Assembly: GCA_035041965.1 (NCBI GenBank)
Contig: JAPYMA010000131.1
Coordinates: forward strand, 97,276 to 161,275
DNA: 64,000 bases
Source of the DNA: Anisakis pegreffii
Taxonomy: Eukaryota; Nematoda; Chromadorea; Rhabditida; Anisakidae
Reading direction: 5' to 3'
Shown: positions 52,305-63,600 of the stretch, one piece after another
How the letters are laid out: each line of letters starts with the position of its first letter
Numbering within the stretch: position 1 is the first letter of the stretch
Program-made: the position numbers and the translations under genes
The notes under the pieces: model-generated
The model's database searches: none
Seen by the model: only the letters and a program-made list of their open reading frames with translations
Told to the model about the DNA's origin: nothing

Positions 52305-52420
52305 CTATTACTTCTTCGATGGTCTGGCAGGCCGTCGTTAACCCCTTCCTATAAGAGTTTACTGTCTACACACAATGTCAGGAGCAACTCGAAAACCGAC
52401 CAACAGATAATTCAGTAATA
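52305..52420. repeat. dispersed repeat, copy 2
   Basis: This segment aligns by eye with 54495-54590. Both have ATGGTCTG-C-GGCCGTC(G/A)TTAACCCC, then CTATAAGAGTTTACTGTCTAC against CTACAATAATTTACTATTTCC, then CACA(C/G)-ATGTCA and a CCGA string. Parts also match the segment at about 34040-34110. Confidence 0.6.
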
Positions 52421-52519
52421 GAGGGTATGATGATATGACCCCCTCCTATAAGAATAATGGAACAATTACCTGGTTCCGTAATATAGAAGTGTTTTTGATG
52501 ATTCAGGTTCATCCGAATA

Positions 52520-53478
52520 TGGCGGTGACTAGAGAACGAAAAATTAATGGGAAATCGATCGAGTCAAAATATGCAGGCATCATCATTTCAATTCTAATCC
52601 TCATGACCTCTATTATTTCAGTTTGAATTAATGCATTTTTCATTGACCTTCATCCGATTAGGGCTCATCAAATTCTGTTTGATGCGCTTTACAATATGAA
52701 TAGTCACATTTCGATCTGATATGATAGGATCATTGTTTCTTCTGCAACATGATTATGATACAGTCCCACCTTGCAATTTCCCGTATAGCATTTTCCACAC
52801 TTCCAGATAGGTTTTTCTTTTGGAGAAGGGCTTTTTGAATTGGGGCGCACTTCTCTTTCAATTAATCAGAAGATGAATGCGATTTGAGCGAGTGCTGATT
52901 TTAAAGGTGAATATGTGTATATGTCAAGTGAAGGGCAGGCAGTGTTCGTCAACTACGTACCAAACATTTATTATGATGAAAATGAATTGCTGCAGCCACA
53001 TCGAAGTATGTGTGATCAACCTCATTTCCAATTTATCTCTTTTGTAGGATCACTGAATATCAAATTACGATATCAAGATTTATCACTTCCTTATCAATCG
53101 CTGTAGTTTACCAGCAGCTATTCATCTTTTGCTTCGTCCTGTAATCAAATTATTTGGACTAATCATTGGCTCAATAAATAAGATTACTTTGACTACGATC
53201 GACCAGTCCATTCATTCAGATTTCCATCTTATAAGAATTCAAAAAGGTAAATCATTGTTTGTGAACGAATGTTTGGCTTAAGATCACAGAATTTGAAAAT
53301 TTCAGTTAACACAGCGATAGTTGAAAACAAAGAAGAGAATTATTTGAAGCGAAGATGGGACGAATTGTCGGCGAAATTGAGTGAATTATCAGATTGTGAA
53401 TGTTGCCAATCGAACGTAGTCTTATCACAAGCATGTTCCTCGTGTCGAATACCGAAGAAGTGCTGTTATAGAAGTTAA
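52520..53478 (+). CDS. candidate small secreted or membrane protein, exon structure unresolved
   Basis: Three exon-like blocks occur in order. Block 1 (52520-52620) reads MAVTRERKINGKSIESKYA followed by a hydrophobic run IIISILILMTSIIS and a GT. Block 2 (52907-53008) follows a TTTTAAAG acceptor, reads EYVYMSSEGQAVFVNYVPN followed by IYYDENELLQPHR, and ends at a GTATGTG donor. Block 3 (53306-53478) follows TTTCAG and contains ELSDCECCQSN, ACSSCRIPKKCCYRS and a stop. The cysteine-rich end and membrane-like start look protein-like. The phases of the three blocks do not fit together as read, so at least one boundary or exon is wrong, or the gene is decayed. I do not recognise a family. Confidence 0.25.
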
Positions 53479-54479
53479 TTTGTCGTTGAAATCACACTCT
53501 GAACTTAAGCAAATTGATGATCTGGGTTTATTTTCTCGTTCAAATGCTTGAGCCAGGAAGTAAACCAAAATCATGAATACTGTTGTTGCCTAATATTGCC
53601 GTATCAAGCGAAAACTATTACTTCCTCTTACTGATGGAAAGTCATGATGGTAATCAGGTGTGCACGAGAGGATTCCCTCTTTGAAAGTCATTTTGGCCTG
53701 TGGAAGTCATAAATAGGAACACTTTTTCCTCCCGAATGGTACACCTACTCACACAACTGATTGTGATGTATGCATTTTTGCATGAGTAATTTGCTGTCAA
53801 ATTTCAATGGAATAAATTTATATTTCATAGAATCATATCTTTTATAGTGAGTCTTTACAGAAAAAGTGATCAACTGAAAACATAATCGCAAATAAACACA
53901 ACAATTAATTTGGACTCCGAGGAGGTTGATCAAATTCTTAGATTGAGAAGCCGTGAGGTTAGCGGCATAGGCAGGGAACGACGGAAAACAGTCCCGCCAC
54001 GGGTTGTATCTGTAACTCAGAGGATGGTGTTTCCTGACATTGTTTTTTACCAAGTAGAAATGATTTACCCATCCTCGTGTTTCAGAAAATTTCCTGTGTA
54101 AACCAACGACAGTGAATTTAGAGAAATCAACGATTCCGTTGAAGTAAAATATCACTACGATGGATATTCTCAGAATTGATGAGAACGGCGACGAAATAAA
54201 AGAAATTTTGGGAGAAAATAAGAAAAATAAGAAAAAAAATTCAAAATTACATTACCGATCATTATTCTCATCAAATTACACGCACACCATTTACCCACAC
54301 AACAACAGAACAACAATAAAAACAACACCAAACAAATAAGGCAATAAAAAACAATTCGACTTCGGCACCAATTTGTATCAGCGAAATTTTGGTGAGAACG
54401 TTACCAGGTAGGTGATGTGTAAGCTGAGACGGTTTGGTGAAAGGTGACGAATGAAACTGATCATATAGAGCAATACTCG

Positions 54480-54670
54480 GATGCTCTATTATCCTCCTTC
54501 ATGGTCTGCCTGGCCGTCATTAACCCCCTTCTCGCTACAATAATTTACTATTTCCACGCATAACGTCACAACTAATTTCCCGATCCTCTCAATTACCCAA
54601 AAATGGATAATCTTCCATCCCCTCCCCCCCCCTGTGGAACCACTGATATAGATGAATCTCTCGTGAGGCA
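54480..54670. repeat. dispersed repeat, copy 3
   Basis: This copy shares GGATGCTCTATTATCC with the 34 kb copy and TGGTCTGCCTGGCCGTCATT with the 52.3 kb copy. It also has ACCCAAAAATGGATAATCTTC, followed by a C-rich tract and a GGAACCACTGATATAGATGA string. Copy number and ends need a genome-wide search. Confidence 0.55.
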
Positions 54671-55336
54671 ATCTCCTTCCAATCGAACAATCAGTTAGTA
54701 CTTAAGACCATAGGGTAATAAAATGATCGCAATGAATCGCGTTTGTTCCTAGAGTTTCAATGATTAATTCTAGCCAAAGATTCAACATAGCAACAAAACA
54801 TGAACAATAACACAACAATGCGTACATCAAGTTCCTGTCAAGTTTTTTGACAGATTTTTTTCAGTAGTTAATATAAGTTTAGTGATTTTAATCGGCCAAA
54901 GAAACCAATTCAGATCTCATGAATTCACTTCAATTTGACTGGATTATACGAAAAATCACTGCAAAAAATTCGCTAATTTTTGCTGTTTAAAAATTTCACA
55001 CGACAATTTGTACAGTTTAATAGTGTCGAAAGTATGAGAAAAGAATCGATTTAGATATGCATATTTACAGTTGAGTAACACAAATACAATTGAGCAATAT
55101 TGAAACCGACGGATATCTATAATGCGATGCATACAGAATGACGCCCGTAATTCAAAAGTCAGTGGATGCATCAGAAATGAACGTTGGGTAATAATGAATA
55201 TCCGGTCGATTGGCCTTTCTAAAAGATCGCGACTCGTCGGGACGACTCCTCTGTCGCATTATGTAACAAATGAGCAAGATTATTACCTGAATAAGATTCA
55301 TAACAACATTATTCATAATTGTTCTTATTATTGTTA

Positions 55337-55340
55337 GCAA

Positions 55341-55381
<41 letters not shown>
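55337..55381. repeat. (ATT)n microsatellite
   Basis: About 14 consecutive ATT triplets. On the minus strand it reads as AAT, i.e. poly-Asn in one frame. Confidence 0.95.
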
Positions 55382-55382
<1 letters not shown>

Positions 55383-55570
55383 TACATTGGTTCTGAGTGC
55401 TATTACAATTAGCATGATTGTAATTATCATGACTGCTATTATAATCAGCATATCTGCTATCGCTTCTATAATCACCACTGTTTACTATCCTAACATTATG
55501 ATTATAATCACTGGTATTGGAATCAACATTATTGTCAATATGAATATGGCTGATCAATAGCAGTAAAGTG

Positions 55571-58532
55571 TCAGTGTGAGAATATCTGGGATAAGATTAA
55601 AAATGAAAAAAAATTGTTTGAATTAAAGCTCACCAAAAAAAGAACCGAGATCACTGGTATTACCCAAAACAAATTTTGCATTGAGGAATTGTCCTGAAAA
55701 TAAATTTCATGTTGTGCTCCAATTTAAAAATAATCTGAATGATGGCATTACTCGCTTTATTACTGATCAAATAACTCATCGGATTTAGATATTACCAATT
55801 TGTCACTCTCGTCGATCCCACTATCGTCGTCCTTTGTTGCATTCCTTTTGATGTTCTCTCCACTTCCTTCAACAACAAGTTCATTCTCGTGTTCATTACA
55901 ATTCTGCACTGAACTCGACCCATCTCGAACTTTACAATAATCTTCATCAAATAAAACCATCAACTGAACAGCTGGATCAAGCCGTGATCGATGTGCGCTC
56001 TGCTCACACAAAATCACTTTGGACGTTTCATTCAATCGACTAAAATTTTTCTGCTTCATTAACGCATCTCGTGCTCTACTCCAATTCATGCATTTTTGCT
56101 ATTGGATGGATGATAATAGGTAGTCAGAAAAATAATCTGATTCATATGCGAAAATTATCGCAATAAAAAAGAACCATGCCGATTGTTCATCGAAATTATG
56201 AAGGTGACGTAAAATTCACTGCAAACAAAAAATTATCATACAATTTCGTGAGCGACGAACACGTAAACTATTAGAAAGCGATTGAAAATGTTGTTTATCA
56301 AAGATATTATTTTAATGTTGCAAGTGGTCGATGATGAAACAAACACTCACTGAACGTATTGTTTAATTTTGCCGTATTGAGTGGAATATGAAATTGCGAC
56401 ATTCATCGATACACTTAAATAATGTCGCATTCCGATAACCACTCGTTCGAGTTTCCCATTTGCGCCGTCAATCAAAATACTCATCAAATCTTCAAAATCG
56501 AACGAATAAATTTCCATCAGCTCACTATCAGTCGTCTCTTCTTGTGCGTAAAACATCTGAGAAAATTCGTTGCTTCACAAAAACAACTTAAAATACATTA
56601 GGAATTCGTGTTGCCTTGATTAAGAATTCCGAAATGATAAAATCTTTCCAAGATTTTTTGGGCAACGTACGAAATCTTCAGGCCAGACAACTGATCTAGG
56701 GTCGATGAAAACTCTCAAAGGGAAATCACCTTGCAAACAGATGCATTTCGTCATGTTCATTACGAATAGGTTTGCAGTATTTGCGAAATGCATACTGAAC
56801 GGGGACTTTGAGAAGAAGGGAAATAATTATTATACATATAGAAAGAGAAAAGTTGAGTTAAGAATTTTGATTTGAAATAAAAACTCCGAATGAAACCTTT
56901 AAGGTGTATGGATCTTGTGTCCACAGCGTTCGTTGATTGTTGTTTTGATGGATGTTGAATTTACCGATTTGTATGAAATTGAATTGATCATTTGTTGCGT
57001 TTGCTGACGAAATATTAACGTGGAATGTCACACATTCATTCATCTCAGTTATATGATTCTTACGAAATACGTACAGCTGACGATAACGATTATTGAATAG
57101 AGTTGCGACCTGAAAGTATCGATGCTAAATTTGACTCGATCAAACATGAATCGTACATCGTCATCAGTAGTGATACGAGTAATCGGAATGAAAATGAAAA
57201 CAGCGATAACAATCGCTACTAATATCATTTTCATTATCACTGTGGGCGTAATTATTTCAAACTTACTGCCATAACATATTCGATGTTATCAGCTGTTTAA
57301 AATCAAAATACTGACAAGAATGATCTTTTTTTGAAAAATGGTGAGAACTCACAACATCCGAATAAGAAACATCACCAACACGTGCGTTTGCACTTTCGAC
57401 GTTCACCAATTCTTTATAAAACAAATACTTTTCCCGTGCATCCTCTACAGGCCATCTAATAATCCGCAACTGTGCGGTCATACGTCCTGAACCGCATGGA
57501 ATTATATGATACTAACAATACCGATAACAATAAGAATACTGAGTTTAACACCGGTCATATATATATATATAGACAATAATATGATAATAATACATGATAA
57601 CAACTTCAAGAAACCGTGTGGTTTTCGGCGCTAATATCGTGACTATGTGAAAATTGGAGTGAAAAAGAAGTTCTAACTTCTAATAAAAGGTATCGTACAG
57701 AAATTATTACTGTGAGCCTAATGCGGTGTTATTGTGATGGATAACTGAAAGAATAAATGAATAAAACGAATGAATCTACAAATGTATTATTTCAACATCA
57801 TCATTTCAAATATAACACTCAGAAACATTCGAATAAAATAAGTTAATTAATTACCAGAATCTCGACTTGATCCAATAATCAAAACTCTCGGTCGCTCGTT
57901 ATCACCAATCAACAAATGCATTCGTACATTCGCACAATCCCATTCTGTATGCGAATAAGTACTGGAATCGTTCAATTTTCATCAACTATATAGGGTATTT
58001 TTTAAAATAAAAAACTCAATGTTCACTCAACAAATCCCACTCAATAATCTTCCTCTCTTTCCCTTTGAATACATGCCTGGTTCACCTAAAAGATAGCCTT
58101 TGAAAAATTAAATGGCTCACAGCCTGCGGCTGGCTTCCCAGATCAACGAACAACCAACCGATCAAAAAGGAAACAAAGTAGTGAAGCTGATAACCTGAGC
58201 TGATAAAGAGTATGGTAAGGACACATTCCAGGAGGTGGACTCCTTTCAGTGGTTAGGTGACAGTTCGCATACCCAACTAGCAGAAATTTTTCAGTTCCAA
58301 AACAATTTGCATAAGAACGCCGCTGACGATCTGCACCAGCATTATTGTGATTATCAATTTTTTCATTTCCGTTATCAGTTTTATCAGTTCCATTAGCACT
58401 CGTCAGTTCCATTGCTGCAGCTTCTGCATTATCGTCGACGACAAACAAACCACCGACCATCGCAATCGAAACCGACAAAACGCTCAACGTGAATGGAAAT
58501 CGCCACCTTCTAGCTCGCCTCATTGCGCACAT
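55571..58532 (-). CDS. unrecognised membrane glycoprotein
   Basis: Eight minus-strand exons join in phase: 58532-58273, 57961-57855, 57486-57353, 57109-56897, 56556-56356, 56098-55796, 55693-55634 and 55585-55571, giving 430 residues. I do not recognise the family. Near the start, a basic MRRARRWR is followed by a hydrophobic run (FPFTLSVLSVSIAMVGGLF, about 12-30), a signal peptide or anchor. A long middle part holds seven N-glycosylation sequons (NGT, NIS, NAT, NFS, NET, NAT, NSS) and stretches such as RPRVLIIGSSRDSG and MTAQLRIIRWPVEDAREKY. A second helix (LFWVIPVISVLFL) lies at the very C-terminus, followed by IFSH. This suggests a lumenal or extracellular domain tethered at one or both ends. 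The last intron is only 48 bp and the last exon 15 bp. Donor GTTCAG after exon 5 is weak but required by phase. An in-frame upstream ATG at 58739 would add 69 residues. Confidence 0.65.
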
Positions 58533-58739
58533 CTTCAATGAATATGATACAATTCTGGCAACACAATTCAGCAAAAAACAAACTGCACCAGCTGAACCAT
58601 GTAGTTGCATTTGACGTCCTCGCAAAATACAGCAGCGCTCTTCTAAGTGATATGACCGAATGAGGAAATTACGAAACTTGACAGCAACGACTACACATAC
58701 AAAGTACAGACATTGCAATGAGTTCACCACTGGCATCAT

Positions 58740-60480
58740 TCAAACATTCACTAGAATTATTGCTAAATAGCAATTCGATTACAAGTGCGCTGATTATAAC
58801 CTGTTAAATGATTGCAACTAAACTTTTGTAATTAATTAACAGGTTGAAACGGTACTCACTTACTGACTAATTACGTAAAACTGATTCATGAAGATATCGT
58901 TCAGGAAAAGAAAACTTCACCAGCTCAATGATCATCATCATTAAGAGAAGATAGGAATCAATTATAGATATGTTTAGCGCACTGTATGCAATTGTTTCAG
59001 GAATAAATTTTTTTGAGCTCTCTCAATTTTTGCAAATTGTTGTTCTCGTAAGGAGATGAAAGGAAGTGCAAAACAAAACGAGAATTTCCTATCAAATTAC
59101 AGTTCAACTTCATCGGCAACGAATGCCATAGTAACAACCGGAACGACAACAACGAAACAGTAATAATGATAACAATGACAGTATTGTTGCGACGGAGTGC
59201 GAAAGAGACGATCCGTGAGGAACACCAAAGTGATATATAAGTTCAACCTTTAAATCTGTACGTTAGCTGTATATGTGTAAGAGGTACACGGATATCATGC
59301 ACTATCGATTCGGATGACAGAATGTAACCTTCGTATCTTTCACATGGAGGATCTCCTCCCTTTTGTGTTTGTACGATATGAATGCTTTGTGTTTCGATAA
59401 TATAAATCTGACATTACAAATTAAACGAAATAAACGCCGAAAAGTATCATATCATTTATATTAAACTGATACAAATAAATAATGAAATATCAACGTAATC
59501 TATACATCAATATAATGTTAATAATAACAATTCCTAATATGACAATTCTATGGAAAAAAACGGGAGGAAAATACGTCGTACATTGAAAAATTCAAATAAA
59601 AAATTAGAAGATTGAATCGGTCACCAATAGTGCAAAATAGCAGACATCGTTTAGTGATGTTGCTGCTGCTGGTGCTGGTGCAAGAACGACCATCGAGCCT
59701 ATGTTTAATTATGAACATCGCTCGGCGTTTGCTCAGCGCAAAAGTTTATTGGCTTCGTTTTGCTTAGCCTAGACATCGTTTTGGGCTCAAGGCCAGAGAC
59801 TTGTGTATGAGATCGGCCTTAGGCTGAGGCTCAGGCTTAAGTTCGCGCTTGCACTGATCATCTAACAATGGCCAATAAAGTTTAACACTCGGTAACACTG
59901 AGACACAAAAGCAGCAAGTGCAAGAATTGTTTCGGTTTAGTTGTGCAGTGCAAGCGATTTTCTTCTGCTTACAATGGTTTCTGAGGTGTTATCATCAAAT
60001 CGAGATTACAGCACACAATGAACGCATAATTACAAACGATAGCGCAACACTTGTTCCATTATCACTATCGTCGTCATCCCAATTATCCAGAAACAATATG
60101 AAACTCAGCAACCGAAAACGAAAAGCAATGAGGAAAAAACATTCTTCACCGATAAAGATGAAACCTAATAACAAGTTTAATTATCATTCATGAAGGAGGA
60201 AGGTGCACTAAACATTTGAGGGTATTATCTTCGATATGAACGGAAAAGCAATCATTCCACCAAAGTGATGGCTAATGAATAAATAAAAATTCATCGGAGG
60301 GATGGAAATAAATTCAAACTATCGAGGATTTTGAGGTGCGACAGGTGCATTGAGCCTGAATTTCCATTCTACTTTTCAAACATTTCAGTCATTAACATCA
60401 TAAGAAATGTCACGGAAGAAGTATTATGACGGTTGAAAAAACATTCACAAGCGATTGAAGAATTAGAAACTTTAAAAATT
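58740..60480. other. stretch upstream of the membrane-glycoprotein gene, no other gene seen
   Basis: The left end is the likely promoter of the minus-strand gene. A 91-codon plus-strand frame at 59918-60193 has a basic, low-complexity end and no motif; it is not called. A CTGCTGCTGGTGCTGGTGC run occurs at about 59663. Confidence 0.45.
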
Positions 60481-60493
60481 GAAAAAAAATCGC

Positions 60494-60840
60494 GACGATG
60501 TCAGCCAATATATTAAAGCATTAACGAGATATTTGTGACCTCTTCAAATTGACTTTGGTCAGGCCTAAACGAACTAAAGATACTCAAAAAACATGATAAT
60601 GAGTGTTTACATGAGCGAGCCCCGTTTAGTTATCCGAGTGAAAAGTGCGCCATCACAATGGCGTTTCATCATAACAAAACAACACCAAATACTAGTTTCT
60701 CTCAACCAATCTCCAATGTTGATGAGAGACGATGCCAGCCAATATCTTGAAGAGCTCACGAAACATTTGTGTGTTATCAGATTTTTATTTGGGCCCAGAG
60801 AGCTGATAATACTCAGAAAACAGAATAAAGAGCAATAGGC
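60494..60840. repeat. pair of diverged copies about 234 bp apart
   Basis: GACGATGTCAGCCAATAT at 60494 recurs as GACGATGCCAGCCAATAT at 60728. About 105 bp remain alignable, ending in GATACTCAAAAAACATGAT against AATACTCAGAAAACAGAAT. In the same frame the copies read DDVSQYIKALTRYL and DDASQYLEELTKHL. The first is followed by a stop; the second stays open to 60838. This may be a decayed coding repeat. Confidence 0.6.
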
Positions 60841-60849
60841 GGATTGTGA

Positions 60850-61165
60850 TATTCGAGCTAACCGTCTTCTCAGGTTTGCCCGGATACATGCAAATTTCTT
60901 TTCACCGTTCGATCCACCAGAACCTCTAGATTCAGAATATTAAAAATTTTACTGAGCAATTTGGCCTTGTTGAGGAGATATAGGCATTTTATAAAGAATA
61001 TCTCGGGTGCCATCTTCAAGGCTACCGTCTTCTCAAGTTTGCATTGTAACATATGAATTAATGTGCATCAGTCGATCCAACTGGATCTCGTCATTCAGAG
61101 TAACATATATTTTGTCGAGCGATTCTGCTTTCCTGACGAGCTATACTAGCCAAAAAACACAAACT
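60850..61165. repeat. second locus of the dispersed repeat family at 43.8-44.4 kb
   Basis: Two imperfect copies share CTAACCGTCTTCTCAGGTTTGCCC (second copy CTACCGTCTTCTCAAGTTTGC), CGTTCGATCCACCAGAACC, ATTCAGA-TAACATAT-TTTT and TTGAGGAGATATAGGCATTTT with the copies at 43795-44440. The strings are given here in pieces; identity is by eye. Confidence 0.65.
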
Positions 61166-61516
61166 CTTTTCCTCGATGACAATCCGTTGAAAAAGTGTCA
61201 CCTCAAATCTTACTGAAAATTATCTATCCTATTGATTCTGTCTCCATTTTTTGATTAAAAGGAAATGTTTTTCCATTGACGTCGGGTGAATATTACTTAA
61301 AATTTTGTTTCTATGGCCCACTAAGGTGTTTTGAAGATCAATGAGGAAGCCAAACACATTCCCCAATTTCATCATTTCAAGGCGGTGGCCCACCCTCCCG
61401 ACCCCGCCACCGCCTCTGAGATGCTGAAATATTTAATTTCAACAATTTCAATTATCTGATGAGTTCAGTGATTTTATAGTAATATCCGTATTCTATAAGT
61501 TCTCAGTCATTTATTG

Positions 61517-61695
61517 TGATGGCATCCGACTGGCGTTCGGTCGGAATAATCCCACGAACTTCGGAATTCCGATATTCGAATCCCGACCGTAGAATTTTGA
61601 AGAAGGTCGGTCGGAATTTTAAATGTCGGAATTCCGAAAAGTCGATTCAATTGTATTCCGACCGAACTGAAACTTTGTTCGGATGCCATCATTAC
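61517..61695. mobile_element. MITE-like element with terminal inverted repeats and 9-bp flanking direct repeat
   Basis: The left end TGATGGCATCCGA with GTTCGGTCGGAAT is mirrored on the right by ATTCCGACCGAAC and TCGGATGCCATCA. The flanks carry the same 9 bases, TCATTTATT, at 61508-61516 and 61696-61704, as expected for a target-site duplication. The element is 179 bp. Inside it are two TCGGAATTCCGA-type palindromes. It has no transposase. A 9-bp duplication is typical of Mutator-like (MULE) elements, but the superfamily is only a guess, and the flank is TTA-rich, so chance duplication is possible. Confidence 0.7.
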
Positions 61696-61746
61696 TCATT
61701 TATTATTATTAATTATATCATTATTTTGGTTATATTAATTAATTAT

Positions 61747-61747
61747 C

Positions 61748-61780
<33 letters not shown>
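61747..61780. repeat. (ATT)n microsatellite
   Basis: About ten TTA/ATT triplets, immediately right of the MITE-like element within TTA-rich DNA. Confidence 0.9.
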
Positions 61781-61783
<3 letters not shown>

Positions 61784-62069
61784 ATTTGGTCAGACTGAAA
61801 TTGGTCGCATTTTTTGACTGAAGTTCAATCGGATAATTTCAATCTTTAATGATCAATACTGAAAAAAGTCTTTTTGGAGGCAAACCAGTCTCTCGTATCT
61901 AATATCTCGAATCTCCCGAAGCATTCCGAATTGATTCGTCTCTCGAATAATGTCCATTCGTTTCCTCGATCCATGTCTTCCGATTGCTCGTTCATTCATC
62001 CTTATCTGAGAACTGATAACATTGGGTGTTGAATCTGAAGATGTATGATTTGGATGATCTGAAAATGCG

Positions 62070-62415
62070 TGATTTTCGTTTTTTTACTTTTTAATTTATT
62101 TTTCATTTGATTTTTGTTCTTTTTATTTTTATTTATTTTTTCTTTTTTATTTTCATTTATTTTTTTATTTCTATTGTTTTTATTTTTTTCAATTTTTTAT
62201 TTGTTTTTTTTTGGTTTTTTATTATATTTTATTTATTTTTTTGATTTTTTATTTTTTTTGTTTTTTTGTTTTTTAATTTTTTGTTTTTCTTAATTTTTTT
62301 GTTTTTTTGTTTTTTTTATTTTTTGTTCTTTTTGTTTCTTTTGTTTTTTTTTAATTTTTTTATTTTTAATTGTTTTTTGTTTTTTTATTTTTTTCTTTTT
62401 TTTGTATTTTTTGGA
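62070..62415. repeat. T-rich low-complexity tract
   Basis: Several hundred bases almost wholly of T runs broken by single A, G or C (TTTTTATTTT, TTTTTGTTTT). A second, shorter tract lies at 62827-62940. The strand bias is strong. Confidence 0.95.
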
Positions 62416-63350
62416 TTTTTTCAGTTTTAAAAGTTATTCAAGAAACGAGATATTAGCAACTATGAACACAAAACAATGCTAGTAACGAATGAACATTAAT
62501 TGACTATTCGATTCCTACACGGCAATGCACGTGTGGTTATCAAATCAATTGACTTTTCTCACACCCCAACCAAAATATCTCAACTATAATTCAAATGAAT
62601 TCAATCGTATCAAATCCAAACATCTCCCCAATTCATCTCAATGAAATTCTCTATCATTTCAGTATTCTCATATTTCAATCCCCATACTTCAGTCAATTGA
62701 TCATTAAAAAATCGAAAGTCATAATTAATAAAAACCACAAAACTAATAAATCAAAAACAGCAATGAATAAACATAGCAAATATAAAGCAATAACAATAAG
62801 ATGAATTAGAAAACAATAGAAATTTTTTTTTTCATTTTTTTGTTTTTGATTTTCTATTTTTTGTTTTTTTCATTTTTATTTTTTTTATTTTTTTATTTTT
62901 TTTTTTGTTTTTTTTATTTTTTCTTTTTTTTGTATTTTTTGGATTTTTTCAGTTTTAAAAGTTATTCAAGAAACGAGATATTAGCAACTATGAACACAAA
63001 ACAATGCTAGTAACGAATGAACATTAATTGACTATTCGATTCCTACACGGCAATGCACGTGTGGTTATCAAATCAATTGACTTTTCTCACACCCCAACCA
63101 AAATATCTCAACTATAATTCAAATGTTTTCAATCGTATCAAATCCAAACATCTCCCCAATTCATCTCAATGAAATTCTCTATCATTTCAGTATTCTCATA
63201 TTCCAATCCCCATACTTCAGTCAATTGATCATTAAAAAATCGAAAGTCATAATTAATAAAAACCACAAAACTAATAAATCAAAAACAGCAATGAATAAAC
63301 ATAGCAAATATAAAGCAACAACAATAAGATGAATTAGAAAACAATAGAAA
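62396..63350. repeat. tandem duplication with a 528-bp offset
   Basis: The segment from GTATTTTTTGGATTTTTTCA at about 62404 to AAAACAATAGAAA at about 62822 recurs nearly unchanged from about 62932 to 63350. The T-rich tract between copies is part of the unit. Differences are few, e.g. AATGAATTC against AATGTTTTC near the start of a shared 69-codon frame. That frame is Ser/Asn/Lys-rich and has no motif, so I do not call it a gene. Confidence 0.9.
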
Positions 63351-63479
63351 ATGATAGTAACCAAAAACAAAACGATGACAACTGATTAGGAAAGGAAGAT
63401 TAGATAACATGATAATATGATGACAATAATAATAAAATATGATATGATAATAATAATAAAATAAAATAAAAGCAGCAGC

Positions 63480-63600
63480 AACAACAATAATGACCGAGAA
63501 AGCAGCAGCAGCATCCACCAACAACACCATCCAACAACAAACAACACCATCCACCAACAACACCATCCAACACCACACCACAACCCTACGTGGGAATGAC
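63480..63600. repeat. CAA/CCA-rich low-complexity stretch
   Basis: Runs of CAACAACACCATCCA repeated three times in imperfect form between about 63518 and 63573, preceded by AGCAGCAGCA runs. Confidence 0.8.

Larger units (their letters stand above)
53479..55570. other. stretch with repeats, no assembled gene
   Basis: No exon series was found. A dispersed repeat lies at 54480-54670 and a TTA microsatellite at 55337-55381. Antisense to the microsatellite, an 82-codon minus-strand frame reads as a run of Asn; it is a product of the repeat unless the gene at 55571 is extended. Confidence 0.45.

Noticed and set aside
58533..58739. N-terminal extension of the membrane glycoprotein from the ATG at 58739
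   Set aside because: The later ATG gives a standard basic-then-hydrophobic leader; the extension is Cys- and Val-rich without clear meaning. It is noted as an alternative only.
62595..63332. Two near-identical 69-codon frames as a duplicated gene pair
   Set aside because: The duplication covers noncoding T-rich DNA too, the frames lack any motif, and a base change falls at the start codon region without sign of constraint.
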